Assembly: GCA_049968515.1 (NCBI GenBank)
Contig: JBMFQR010000053.1
Span: 1-6,951, forward strand
Length of the DNA: 6,951 nt
Reading direction: 5' to 3'
Source of the DNA: JAOACQ01 sp049968515
GTDB lineage: Bacteria > Spirochaetota > Brevinematia > Brevinematales > JAOACQ01
Shown: positions 1-6,320 of the stretch, piece by piece
Layout of the letters: the number at the start of each line of letters is the position of its first letter
Numbering within the stretch: the first letter of the stretch is position 1
The notes under the pieces: model-generated
The model's input: only the letters and a program-made list of their open reading frames with translations
Told to the model about the DNA's origin: nothing
Databases searched by the model: none
Made by a program: the position numbers and the translations under genes

Positions 1-1
1 A

Positions 2-349
2 CCTATACCGGTTGATGGTATATGTGTAAGAATCGGTGCAATGAGATGTCATTCCCAGGGATTAACCATAAAACTTAAAAAAAATGTTCCACTGAATGAA
101 ATCTATGATATAATAAAAAATTCAAACGAGTGGGTCAAAGTAATTCCCAACAATAAAGAAGAAAGCATAAAATTTCTGACTCCGGCTGCTGTTAGCGGAA
201 CACTAACTGTTCCTGTTGGAAGGATAAGGAAAATGAATATGGGAGAAGAATATCTTACCTGCTTTACTGTTGGTGACCAGCTTTTATGGGGAGCAGCAGA
301 ACCCATAAGAAGAATTTTTAACATTGTGCTTGAGTTTATAGAAAAGTAG
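2..349 (+). CDS. asd: Aspartate-semialdehyde dehydrogenase, C-terminal part (5' end outside window)
   Basis: Asd reduces L-aspartyl-4-phosphate to aspartate 4-semialdehyde with NADPH, in the cytoplasm, at the branch to lysine/diaminopimelate, threonine and methionine. The reading frame is open from the window edge, so the gene is cut and the apparent ATG at 41 is internal. The 115 visible residues align without gaps, from memory, to the end of the E. coli-type enzyme (about 367 aa). The substrate-binding Arg (R267 in E. coli) is fragment residue 10, and the active-site His (H274) is residue 17 in the motif RCHSQ. The Gln of GDQLLWGAAEP (Q350) is residue 93. LTPAAVSGTL and PVGRIRKMNMG are also family signatures. 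The catalytic Cys lies upstream, outside the window. The sequence resembles the gamma-proteobacterial Asd subfamily more than the Gram-positive/archaeal one. The stop TAG overlaps the ribosome binding site of the next gene, so the two are probably co-transcribed. Confidence 0.96.
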   Translation, partial: PIPVDGICVRIGAMRCHSQGLTIKLKKNVPLNEIYDIIKNSNEWVKVIPNNKEESIKFLTPAAVSGTLTVPVGRIRKMNMGEEYLTCFTVGDQLLWGAAEPIRRIFNIVLEFIEK

Positions 350-354
350 GAGGG
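347..354 (+). promoter_or_regulatory. Shine-Dalgarno site overlapping the asd stop codon
   Basis: TAGGAGGG carries a near-perfect anti-16S match (GGAGG) that begins within the asd TAG stop. It sits 4 bases before the ATG at 359. This fixes the start of the PK_C-like gene and suggests translational coupling to asd. Confidence 0.8.
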
Positions 355-358
355 AAAA

Positions 359-910
359 ATGATTGGTTTTAAATCGCCCGGCAAGGGAAATACAAAAGCC
401 ACCGTCGAACTCTCACTAAAGGTTGCAGATGAACAGGATATAAGTAACATAGTTTTCCCTTCTGTAACTGGTTATACTGCTTCTTTTTTTAAAGATGTGG
501 AAAACAAAAATCTCGTATGTGTAACCCATGCTCAGGGATTTTCGGAAAAGGGGTTAAACGAAATGCAAGATAAAATAAGAGAAGAATTATGTAAAAATGG
601 GTTTAAGATATTAACCACCACACACGTATTAAGCGGAGCAGAAAGGGGGTTATCAAGAAGATTCGGGGGCATATATCCTGTAGAAATCATTGCAAACACT
701 CTCAGAATGTTCGGACAGGGAGTTAAGGTTGCTGTAGAAATCTCGGTTATGGCACTTGATGCCGGTCTCATACCCTACGGGAAGAAAGTTATAGCCTTGG
801 GTGGGACAGAAGAGGGTGTAGATACTGCAGTTATTTTAATCCCCTCCCACGCCTCAAGTATTCTTGAAACAAAAATAATCGAAATTCTGTGCAAACCTGT
901 TAATTTTTGA
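359..910 (+). CDS. Stand-alone pyruvate kinase C-terminal (alpha/beta) domain-like protein
   Basis: The 183 residues resemble the PK_C domain of pyruvate kinase (Pfam PK_C) without the catalytic TIM barrel, so pyruvate kinase activity is not expected. The N-terminal half carries IVFPSVTGYTA (about 31-41), the counterpart of the 'vv.T.sG.tA' strand and loop that opens PK_C. The C-terminal half has a conserved block, SGAERGLSRRFGG (92-104), then an Ala/Glu-rich helix (about 122-136). It ends with the signature GGTEEGVDTAVILIP (148-162), like the 'G...G.tdt..i' end of PK_C. From memory, single-domain relatives of about 180-190 aa occur in archaea and anaerobic bacteria, with no established biochemical role. 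There is no signal peptide or TM segment, so it is cytoplasmic. It lies 9 bases after asd with a strong RBS. A regulatory or ligand-binding role is possible, because PK_C is the allosteric domain in some kinases, but that is inference. Confidence 0.82.
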   Translation: MIGFKSPGKGNTKATVELSLKVADEQDISNIVFPSVTGYTASFFKDVENKNLVCVTHAQGFSEKGLNEMQDKIREELCKNGFKILTTTHVLSGAERGLSRRFGGIYPVEIIANTLRMFGQGVKVAVEISVMALDAGLIPYGKKVIALGGTEEGVDTAVILIPSHASSILETKIIEILCKPVNF

Positions 911-946
911 CTTTTTTTTATGAGTGGTTTATAATTTTCTAACCTA

Positions 947-982
947 TGAGAAAATTCCATTTCCATTTAAAAACTTTTCTCA
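947..982. repeat. 8-base inverted repeat TGAGAAAA ... TTTTCTCA
   Basis: The arms at 947-954 and 975-982 are perfectly complementary and separated by 20 bases. The AT-rich stem, long loop and lack of a following T-run argue against an intrinsic terminator. It could be a protein-binding site upstream of the cyclase promoter, or chance in AT-rich DNA. Confidence 0.3.
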
Positions 983-996
983 GCCTGATTCTTAGA

Positions 997-1015
997 ATTT
1001 TTATACCATAAAAAT
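997..1015. repeat. 8-base AT-only inverted repeat with 3-base loop
   Basis: ATTTTTAT-acc-ATAAAAAT is a perfect inverted repeat about 50 bases upstream of the cyclase -10 element. An all-AT hairpin is weak as RNA. In DNA it could be an operator half-site pair. AT richness makes a chance origin quite possible. Confidence 0.3.
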
Positions 1016-1042
1016 AGATAATTTAATAGGTGGCAAAATCAT

Positions 1043-1068
1043 TTGTACTCAGCAAAAAATTGTATAAT
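1043..1068 (+). promoter_or_regulatory. Probable sigma70-type promoter of the cyclase-tsaE unit
   Basis: A perfect TATAAT lies at 1063-1068, giving an expected start of transcription near 1075 and a leader of about 50 bases before the ATG at 1125. The -35 is poor: TTGTAC at 1043-1048 is only 14 bases away, and nothing better sits at 17. This suggests a weak or activator-dependent promoter. Confidence 0.45.
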
Positions 1069-1113
1069 GTATAAAAATTTTCATTTCAGGTTTACAAAAT
1101 AAAAAAGTTTGGT

Positions 1114-1118
1114 GAGGG
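1114..1118 (+). promoter_or_regulatory. Shine-Dalgarno site of the adenylate cyclase gene
   Basis: GAGGG within GGTGAGGG lies 6 bases before the ATG at 1125. It supports that ATG over any later in-frame start. Confidence 0.7.
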
Positions 1119-1124
1119 TTCAAA

Positions 1125-2570
1125 ATGGATAAAAAAGAAGCTCGAAGGCTTTTTTTCGTCTCACTTTTCGAGCTTTTAACCAGAAGAATCAGAGCAAAGG
1201 TTGTTTTATTTGAAATTGCTGTAATTTTTTTGGTCTCTTTCTCCCTCGGACTGATGTTCACACTCTACCTTGAAAAGACCCTTTTGCAAAAAGCCGATGT
1301 CTTCTGTGAAAGAATACTAAAAGACCTGTCCAAGTCCATTGAATACAATTACATTTCAATACCAGCAGCTGATGAAGCCGTAAAATCCTTTCAGAACACT
1401 ATCGGATTGATATATCTAGGATATAATGGAATAATTGTCACAGGAGATGAGCTAAAGAATGTGCACCTCTTTTCCGGATATAATATCTCAAAAGAAACAC
1501 TGAAAGAAATCGAGAAAAGGGCAAAGCAATACGAGACCTTTCACAAGAATGAAAACATTGTTGAAGCAACACTTGGTAATAATCTTGTGGTTAGAGTTTA
1601 TGAATATTATATGCCAGTAATTGTAAATTCGAGAAGAATTGGGAACATAGTTCTATGGTATTCTGAAAAAATAATAAGAGATGAAATAAATACAATAAAG
1701 CTTTTAATAGTATTTGTGACAGTTGTTGTAGCACTTTTTGCAGTTTTCCTTTCAATAAAGGGTGCTGACAACATTGTTAAGCCAATTATACAGCTTACTG
1801 ATGGAGTAAAAAGATTTGGATTGGGCGAACTTAATGTCAAACTTCACATTCCAGTTAAGGATGAAATAGGAATATTAGCAAAAAGTTTTGAAGAGATGGT
1901 TGTTTCTGTCAGGGAAAAGCTGGAAATGCAAAAGTTTGTTTCTGGTTCTACTATAAAGATGATACAGAAGACAGTCTCAGATAATGTAATTGTAACTGAC
2001 AAAAAGTCAAAGCCCACAGAAAGAAAGGAACTCACAATGTTTTTTTCTGACATCAGGGACTTTACTTCAATGAGCGAGAAGATAGACCCACAGGAAGTCG
2101 TCGACATTCTCAATGAATATCTTGACGTTCAAACAAATATCATTCATAATTTTCATGGTGATATTGACAAATTTGTCGGGGATGAAATAGTAGCAATATT
2201 TGAAGGTGAGGATATGTGTGTGAATGCCATTATGGCAGCCTGTGAAATCCAGAAAAGGCTGAAAGAAATGAATGAAGAAAGAAAGAAAAAAGGATTATCA
2301 AGTGTACATGTGGGCGTGGGAATAAACACCGGGGAGGTTGTAAGAGGTAGCATAGGTTCACATGATAGAATGGACTATACGGTAATAGGTGACAATGTTA
2401 ATCTTGCCTCAAGACTATGCAGTGCTGCCGGTAAAGATGAGATAATAATATCAAAGAACGTTTATGAAAGAATTCCAAAAGAAAAAAATATATTCAAGTT
2501 CAAAAAACTTGAGCCAATTGAAGTAAAAGGTAAATCTCAGCCAATTGAGGTATTCAGGGTTGAATATTAA
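1125..2570 (+). CDS. Membrane class III adenylate cyclase (Cache-like sensor, HAMP, cyclase domain)
   Basis: Predicted to make cAMP from ATP in the cytoplasm under control of an extracytoplasmic sensor. Layout of the 481 residues: a basic cytoplasmic N-terminus; TM1 about 25-48; an outer domain about 49-190; TM2 about 191-213; HAMP about 212-266; a short transducer segment 267-300; and the catalytic domain about 301-481. The outer domain ends in a Cache/PAS-like pattern (YYMPVIVNSRRIGNIVLWYS, 161-180). All catalytic positions are visible. The metal-binding Asp residues are D309 (FFSDIRDFT) and D353 (KFVGDE). The purine-selecting pair is K349 and T419 (MDYTVIGD), the Lys/Thr pattern of bacterial adenylate rather than guanylate cyclases. 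The transition-state residues are N426 and R430 (NVNLASR), with the canonical spacing of 7 and 4 residues. HAMP-linked class III cyclases work as dimers. The signal sensed is unknown. The 3' end overlaps tsaE. Substrate choice is inferred from residues only. Confidence 0.93.
   Translation: MDKKEARRLFFVSLFELLTRRIRAKVVLFEIAVIFLVSFSLGLMFTLYLEKTLLQKADVFCERILKDLSKSIEYNYISIPAADEAVKSFQNTIGLIYLGYNGIIVTGDELKNVHLFSGYNISKETLKEIEKRAKQYETFHKNENIVEATLGNNLVVRVYEYYMPVIVNSRRIGNIVLWYSEKIIRDEINTIKLLIVFVTVVVALFAVFLSIKGADNIVKPIIQLTDGVKRFGLGELNVKLHIPVKDEIGILAKSFEEMVVSVREKLEMQKFVSGSTIKMIQKTVSDNVIVTDKKSKPTERKELTMFFSDIRDFTSMSEKIDPQEVVDILNEYLDVQTNIIHNFHGDIDKFVGDEIVAIFEGEDMCVNAIMAACEIQKRLKEMNEERKKKGLSSVHVGVGINTGEVVRGSIGSHDRMDYTVIGDNVNLASRLCSAAGKDEIIISKNVYERIPKEKNIFKFKKLEPIEVKGKSQPIEVFRVEY
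2547..2550 (+). promoter_or_regulatory. Shine-Dalgarno-like site deciding the tsaE start
   Basis: GAGG inside the cyclase gene lies 9 bases before the TTG at 2560. It would be useless for the in-frame upstream TTG at 2545, which has only an AAGG about 14 bases before it. This favours the downstream start. Confidence 0.45.
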
Positions 2571-2994
2571 GCTTATCAGTAAAGAAGTTAACGAAACCTT
2601 TCTTTTTGGAAAAAAGCTGGCTTCCGGCAAGCTTTTAGAGTTAAAAGATGCAAAAGTATTTCTTTTAATTGGAGAGCTTGGTAGCGGCAAAACTTCGCTC
2701 GTAAGGGGATTTTGTTCTCACTGGAAACTTGACAGACTTGTAAGCAGTCCATCATTCACAATCATAAATGAGTATTCTTCTGATAAAGTAAAAATCTCAC
2801 ACATTGACTTATATAGAATAAAAAGCATAGAAGAGATTGAAGAGCTGGGAATAAATGAAATAATTTACAACTCAGACTATGTGTTTATTGAATGGCCTGA
2901 ACTCATCATTGATAGTCTTGGTAATAATTATTGCACTATCACTTTTTCATATGGAGAAAATGAAACAGAAAGAGTTATCAACCTGAAAATATAG
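2560..2994 (+). CDS. tsaE: tRNA threonylcarbamoyladenosine biosynthesis ATPase TsaE
   Basis: TsaE is the small P-loop ATPase that works with TsaB and TsaD to transfer the threonylcarbamoyl group onto A37 of ANN-decoding tRNAs, giving t6A. Numbered from the TTG at 2560, the 144-residue protein has Walker A GELGSGKT (38-45) and a switch-like SSPSFTIINEY (62-72). The Walker B-like stretch is HIDLYRI with D83, followed by the family hallmark IEWPE with E111-W112. The length is normal (about 150 aa). No ATG is available near the N-terminus. TTG 2560 gives the usual start a few residues before the first strand and has GAGG upstream; TTG 2545 is the alternative and would add 5 residues. The gene overlaps the cyclase by 11 bases, so it is probably translated from the same message. 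No tsaB or rimI-like partner is in the window. Confidence 0.94.
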   Translation: MNIKLISKEVNETFLFGKKLASGKLLELKDAKVFLLIGELGSGKTSLVRGFCSHWKLDRLVSSPSFTIINEYSSDKVKISHIDLYRIKSIEEIEELGINEIIYNSDYVFIEWPELIIDSLGNNYCTITFSYGENETERVINLKI

Positions 2995-3009
2995 CCCTTA
3001 TCAACTGAT
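2995..3009. other. 15-base convergent gap between tsaE and the ATP-grasp/FMN fusion gene
   Basis: The two operons meet head-on here with only 15 bases between stop codons. I see no GC-rich stem with T-runs in the gap or just inside either gene, so termination may be Rho-dependent or the transcripts may overlap. Confidence 0.5.
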
Positions 3010-5271
3010 TTATATCTCTTCAAGAAAATCTTTTCCCTTCTCCTTAAGCTCCCTTAAATTTTTAATCCCTGTCAAAACCATTGTCCTTTTTAGATCTGCT
3101 GTAATTTTATCAATATACTGTCTTACCCCCTGAATACCACCGCCGACAGCATAAATCATAACAGGCCTCCCCACCATAACAAGATCAGCCCCGAGCGCAA
3201 TAGCTTTAAACACATCAGCCCCACTTCTTACTCCTCCATCGTAAATCAACAATACTCCATCTCCTACACTATCTCTTATTTTCTTCAATGCAGTAATCGG
3301 TGGAATGATTGCTTCACTCACCCTTCCACCGTGATTTGAGACTATTATTGCCTTTACACCGGCTTTCACTGCTAACTCTGCATCCTTCTCAGAAAGTATC
3401 CCCTTTAACACAAAAGGTAGTTCTGTAGAAGCAACCAGTTCTTTAAGCTCTTCAGGACTCTTCGTAGAAGTATTCTGATCCTTCATTTCCATTGTCAAAA
3501 ACGAAGCTGCATCAATATCCATCCCAACAGCCAGAGAACAAACCTCTTCTGCTGCTTTTATTCTTTCAATAATTAATGAATTATCATATCTCGGCTTAAA
3601 AATTGGTATGGCCATTCCAAAATTCTCAAGAATTACCCTGATAAAAATCTTATATTTTGTTGGAGTCGCACCATCCCCTAAAAAACCAATGGTTCCAGCA
3701 TAATTTGCCCCCTTTACTATTGCTCTCGCAAGTTCAAGTTCACTTATACTACCACCAAGGTTGGTTATTGCACCCGTTATGGGAGCTGGGACAACAGGAG
3801 TATCAAGAGGAAAACCAAAAATTTCAGTTTTTACATCCGGGTTAAAATTTTTATGAATGTATGAGGGCACTATATTTATCTCTCTTAATTTCTCCACTGC
3901 CTTAATAAAACCATTCCCATTGCCAATCGAACCAACACCCGGCATCCATCCCTTACACTTCTGCCCATCACAGTCCTGACAGACTGCACATTTTCCGTTA
4001 AATTTTATCTTTGCTCTTTCAAGAATCACATTCTCCGGAATGTTTATATCCGGTTCCTGCTGATATGCACTCCTTATCCTGACCGATTGAATTGCCCTGT
4101 TGGAAGCAAGAATTGCCTCCCTGTATGTCGGAGCTGCAACTATGATATGCCCCTGTTTGTCAAGATTGTTCTTTGGAGGAAAAATTCTATCCTTTATTTT
4201 TGCATCGAAAAATATATTCATTACATAATTTACCGACTTTGCTTTATCAAGCCCGGAAATTTCATTTATAATACCCGGAGGTGCAATTATTGCTCTCTCT
4301 ATGGAAACCCAGTTCTTTTTGACTTCAAGATCCTTCGGTGGCAAGCCGAGAGAAATATAGATTATGTTTTCCATAAGATTTATTCCACTCGAATATGGAA
4401 ATGTGTAGGTAGACATAAAACCACCGGACAATCTTGCAGCAATCTCCCCGATGTAACACCCAGAGTTTGACACTTTGATGTCACCTTTTGCTGCCCCTGT
4501 ATTTATACCTATTGCCTTTATTCCTTTCTTGAAGGTATCAATGGCATAATTAATAAGATCCTCCCCCAACCTGCTCGGCATTATATGGCCGGTTTCCACA
4601 AAGTATGGATCATATTCAATAATTCTATCAGCCACACCGGTAATAAATATTTCACCATTGTAAATCAATGCATCAATAGAAAGCTCTGGAGCATCAATGT
4701 ACTGTTCAATAATAACCTTCCTCTCCGAAGAATGCTGAAGAGCAAGCTCAAATGCCTCTTTTAAATCAGCAAGATTAAAAACCCTTCTAACCCCCCTCGC
4801 TCCCATATTTCTGACTGGCTTTATGACACAATCTGTCTCCATCCTTTCCATTACTTCACAGGCTTTTGGATAATTATCAACCACCTCAAAGTCAGGAACA
4901 GGTACCTTCGCATTTCTTAATGCCTTCCTCATTTCAAACTTGTCAGTTGCCTTTATGGCAACCTCAGGAGCAATACCCGGCAAATTCAGTCTCTTTGCAC
5001 AGAGAGCAACAGTATAGGAGGCATCGGTTCCAACCGTAAGGACTGCACTGATTTTTTCCTTCTCATTATTAAACTTTTCGAGAAGAATGGAGGTCATTTC
5101 AGCATCAAGTGTGCTCGACTGGATAAAATAATCCGCTTCCTTAACTCCAACAGCCTCAGGATTTCTATCTACAACCACAGTCTTTAAGCCGAGATTCTTT
5201 GCTGTAAGAATTACAGGAAGCTGGAGTAGACCGCCTCCTATAATAGCAATGGTTTTTCCTTTTAACTCCAC
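3010..5271 (-). CDS. Fusion protein: ATP-grasp ligase domain + FMN-dependent alpha-hydroxy-acid dehydrogenase-like domain
   Basis: A single open frame of 753 residues (numbered from the GTG at 5271) joins two enzymes. Residues 1 to about 408 are an ATP-grasp protein of the PurK/CarB-like type. A dinucleotide-like start IIGGGLLQLP (10-19) is followed by K151 in the G-rich ATP loop (VIKPVRNMGARGV), hinge E189, DAPELSID (193-200), metal ligands D264 and E276, and EIAARLSGG (276-284). Residues from about 411 to 753 are a TIM-barrel FMN enzyme of the glycolate/lactate oxidase superfamily. They show PAPITG, K623 (VLKG), SNHGGR with catalytic-type H647 and R650, phosphate-binding DGGVRSG (678-684) and VGRP. 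Just before the barrel is a Cys cluster C428-x2-C-x2-C-x4-C439. ATP-grasp enzymes activate carboxylates as acyl phosphates for ligation; the other half oxidises 2-hydroxy acids or related substrates. The true substrate is unknown. Last gene of the acpS operon. The ATG at 5277 abuts the SD and is a less likely start. Confidence 0.9.
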   Translation of the reverse strand: MELKGKTIAIIGGGLLQLPVILTAKNLGLKTVVVDRNPEAVGVKEADYFIQSSTLDAEMTSILLEKFNNEKEKISAVLTVGTDASYTVALCAKRLNLPGIAPEVAIKATDKFEMRKALRNAKVPVPDFEVVDNYPKACEVMERMETDCVIKPVRNMGARGVRRVFNLADLKEAFELALQHSSERKVIIEQYIDAPELSIDALIYNGEIFITGVADRIIEYDPYFVETGHIMPSRLGEDLINYAIDTFKKGIKAIGINTGAAKGDIKVSNSGCYIGEIAARLSGGFMSTYTFPYSSGINLMENIIYISLGLPPKDLEVKKNWVSIERAIIAPPGIINEISGLDKAKSVNYVMNIFFDAKIKDRIFPPKNNLDKQGHIIVAAPTYREAILASNRAIQSVRIRSAYQQEPDINIPENVILERAKIKFNGKCAVCQDCDGQKCKGWMPGVGSIGNGNGFIKAVEKLREINIVPSYIHKNFNPDVKTEIFGFPLDTPVVPAPITGAITNLGGSISELELARAIVKGANYAGTIGFLGDGATPTKYKIFIRVILENFGMAIPIFKPRYDNSLIIERIKAAEEVCSLAVGMDIDAASFLTMEMKDQNTSTKSPEELKELVASTELPFVLKGILSEKDAELAVKAGVKAIIVSNHGGRVSEAIIPPITALKKIRDSVGDGVLLIYDGGVRSGADVFKAIALGADLVMVGRPVMIYAVGGGIQGVRQYIDKITADLKRTMVLTGIKNLRELKEKGKDFLEEI

Positions 5272-5277
5272 AAACAT

Positions 5278-5284
5278 CTCCTTC
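5278..5284 (-). promoter_or_regulatory. Shine-Dalgarno site that selects a GTG start for the fusion gene
   Basis: On the minus strand GAAGGAG runs into the acpS TGA stop and directly abuts the ATG at 5277-5275 with no spacer. The GTG two codons later (5271-5269) is 6 bases from AGGAG, an ideal distance, so GTG is the better start. The difference is two residues. Confidence 0.6.
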
Positions 5285-5660
5285 AGACAGTTCTTTCCTC
5301 AAGTATAACAATTGCTGTTGCAACTGTTTTGCTATGAGAAAGGCTCACATGTATCATAGGACTACCAGCTTCTTCCCAGTATTGTTTTGTTTTACCATAT
5401 AGTGTAATGTAAGGCTTTCCATTTCTTCCATTTCTTGTCTCAATCTCATTAAAAATTAGCACTCCATCTCCAAAACACTTAAAATAAGCCTCTTTTGCAC
5501 AAAATCTCGCAGCAAGATGTAAAAAGGGGTCTTTTTGAGAAAAAGAATACTCAATCTCAGCCGGTGTAAAAACCTTCTCCATGTATTTTCTTTCTTTATT
5601 AGAAAATACTTTAACAATCCTTTCTATTTCTATAATGTCAATTCCAATTCCTAAAATCAT
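5283..5660 (-). CDS. acpS: Holo-[acyl-carrier-protein] synthase
   Basis: AcpS transfers the 4'-phosphopantetheine arm of coenzyme A to a serine of apo-ACP, activating it for fatty-acid synthesis in the cytoplasm. The 125-residue length is typical. Motifs in order: the N-terminal GIGIDIIEIERI with the metal ligand D8; FTPAEIEY (31-38); and the hallmark ARFCAKEAYFKCFG with K56 and metal ligand E57. Then come a GKPYITL strand (81-87) and the C-terminal HVSLSHSKTVATAIV (104-118), the CoA-binding end. The ATG is preceded by AAGGAAAGGGA about 10 bases upstream. The start lies 23 bases inside the ankyrin gene, so the two are co-translated. It is followed about 11 bases later by the ATP-grasp/FMN fusion. 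An essential housekeeping gene placed between an ankyrin protein and an uncharacterised ligase/oxidoreductase is unusual company, but acpS neighbours vary widely between bacteria. Confidence 0.96.
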   Translation of the reverse strand: MILGIGIDIIEIERIVKVFSNKERKYMEKVFTPAEIEYSFSQKDPFLHLAARFCAKEAYFKCFGDGVLIFNEIETRNGRNGKPYITLYGKTKQYWEEAGSPMIHVSLSHSKTVATAIVILEERTV

Positions 5661-6318
5661 TCAAATTCCATCCCTTTCCTTCTGCAATATCTTCGGGTGT
5701 AAAACCCTCATTATTTCTTATTTCATAACTAACATTATGTTTAATCAGAAATTTTATTAGCTCAAATTCCTCTTTTTGAACTACATAATGAAAGGCTGTA
5801 TTGCCCTCATTGTCACAAATATCAAGAGAAGACTTCTCTATCAAAACTTTAGCAATTGAATTAAATCTGTTGAGTATTGCCCACATCAAAGCAGTTTTGC
5901 CATCTTTATCCTGCAAATCAGGATCTGCTTTCAAAAACAAAAGCTTTTTTACCATCGAAATATTTTGATTTAATGTGGCAATCATCAAAGGAGAAAAACC
6001 ATCATTATCCTGATGATTCAAATCAACCCTATGTGAATTAAGAAGATCAAGCAGCTTTTCATTGTTATTCTCAACAGCCCAGAAAACTGCCGTCCAGCCA
6101 TCCCTGTCTTCTATATTAACATTTGCATTTTTATTCACCAGCTTTTCTGCAAGCTCATAATTATCCTTTTTGCAGGCTTTTATCAATGCAGTTTCTCCTT
6201 CATCCTCATCTGTCAAATCCAGATCTATCTTTCTATCTAAAATTAAAAATGCCCTTTCAAAATCTTCATTCTCAATATATTTCAAAAGGCTATAATCCTT
6301 TTTCAATAACACGAACAT
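5638..6318 (-). CDS. Cytoplasmic ankyrin-repeat protein
   Basis: The 226 residues are almost entirely ankyrin repeats of about 33 residues, which form protein-binding solenoids. A degenerate first repeat (about 8-36) is followed by five clear units beginning near residues 40 (GETALIKACKK), 73 (DGWTAVFWAVE), 106 (DGFSPLMIATL), 139 (DGKTALMWAIL) and 171 (EGNTAFHYVVQ). A capping partial repeat (EGFTPEDIAEGKG, 204-216) closes the protein. There is no signal peptide or TM helix, so it should act inside the cell. The start is supported by GGAG (6324-6327), 5 bases upstream within the last codons of the SPOR gene. The 3' end overlaps acpS by 23 bases. The binding partner cannot be told from sequence. 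Ankyrin folds occur in free-living bacteria as well as in host-associated effectors, and nothing here marks it as secreted. Confidence 0.9.
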   Translation of the reverse strand: MFVLLKKDYSLLKYIENEDFERAFLILDRKIDLDLTDEDEGETALIKACKKDNYELAEKLVNKNANVNIEDRDGWTAVFWAVENNNEKLLDLLNSHRVDLNHQDNDGFSPLMIATLNQNISMVKKLLFLKADPDLQDKDGKTALMWAILNRFNSIAKVLIEKSSLDICDNEGNTAFHYVVQKEEFELIKFLIKHNVSYEIRNNEGFTPEDIAEGKGWNLNDFRNWN

Positions 6319-6320
6319 AT

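Larger units (their letters stand above)
911..1124. other. Intergenic region between the PK_C-like gene and the cyclase gene
   Basis: This very AT-rich gap starts with a T-run (912-919) right after the PK_C-like stop, but I find no GC-rich stem before it, so it is not a convincing intrinsic terminator. It holds two inverted repeats (947-982 and 997-1015), a TATAAT at 1063-1068 and the cyclase RBS. No small ORF with a credible RBS is visible. Confidence 0.6.

Noticed and set aside
103..450. Minus-strand open frame of 115 codons opposite asd and the PK_C-like gene
   Set aside because: It lies antisense across two well-supported genes, has no recognisable motif and spans their junction; it is a shadow frame.
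947..982. Inverted repeat considered as an intrinsic terminator for the asd operon
   Set aside because: The stem is AT-rich, the loop is 20 bases and no T-run follows the 3' arm; kept only as a possible binding site.
911..1124. Riboswitch or small RNA upstream of the cyclase
   Set aside because: The region is short and AT-rich, with only simple AT stems; no conserved aptamer core is recognisable.
3990..4080. Fusion considered as an assembly or frameshift artefact joining two genes
   Set aside because: The frame stays open through a sensible linker with composition like both sides. No leftover stop, RBS or start appears at the junction, though only reads could settle it.
4087..4470. Plus-strand open frame of 127 codons inside the fusion gene
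   Set aside because: It is antisense to the conserved ATP-grasp domain, with Cys-rich and Tyr-rich nonsense composition and no RBS or motif.
5638..6318. Ankyrin protein as a secreted host effector
   Set aside because: There is no signal peptide or obvious secretion signal, and it sits in a housekeeping-type operon.
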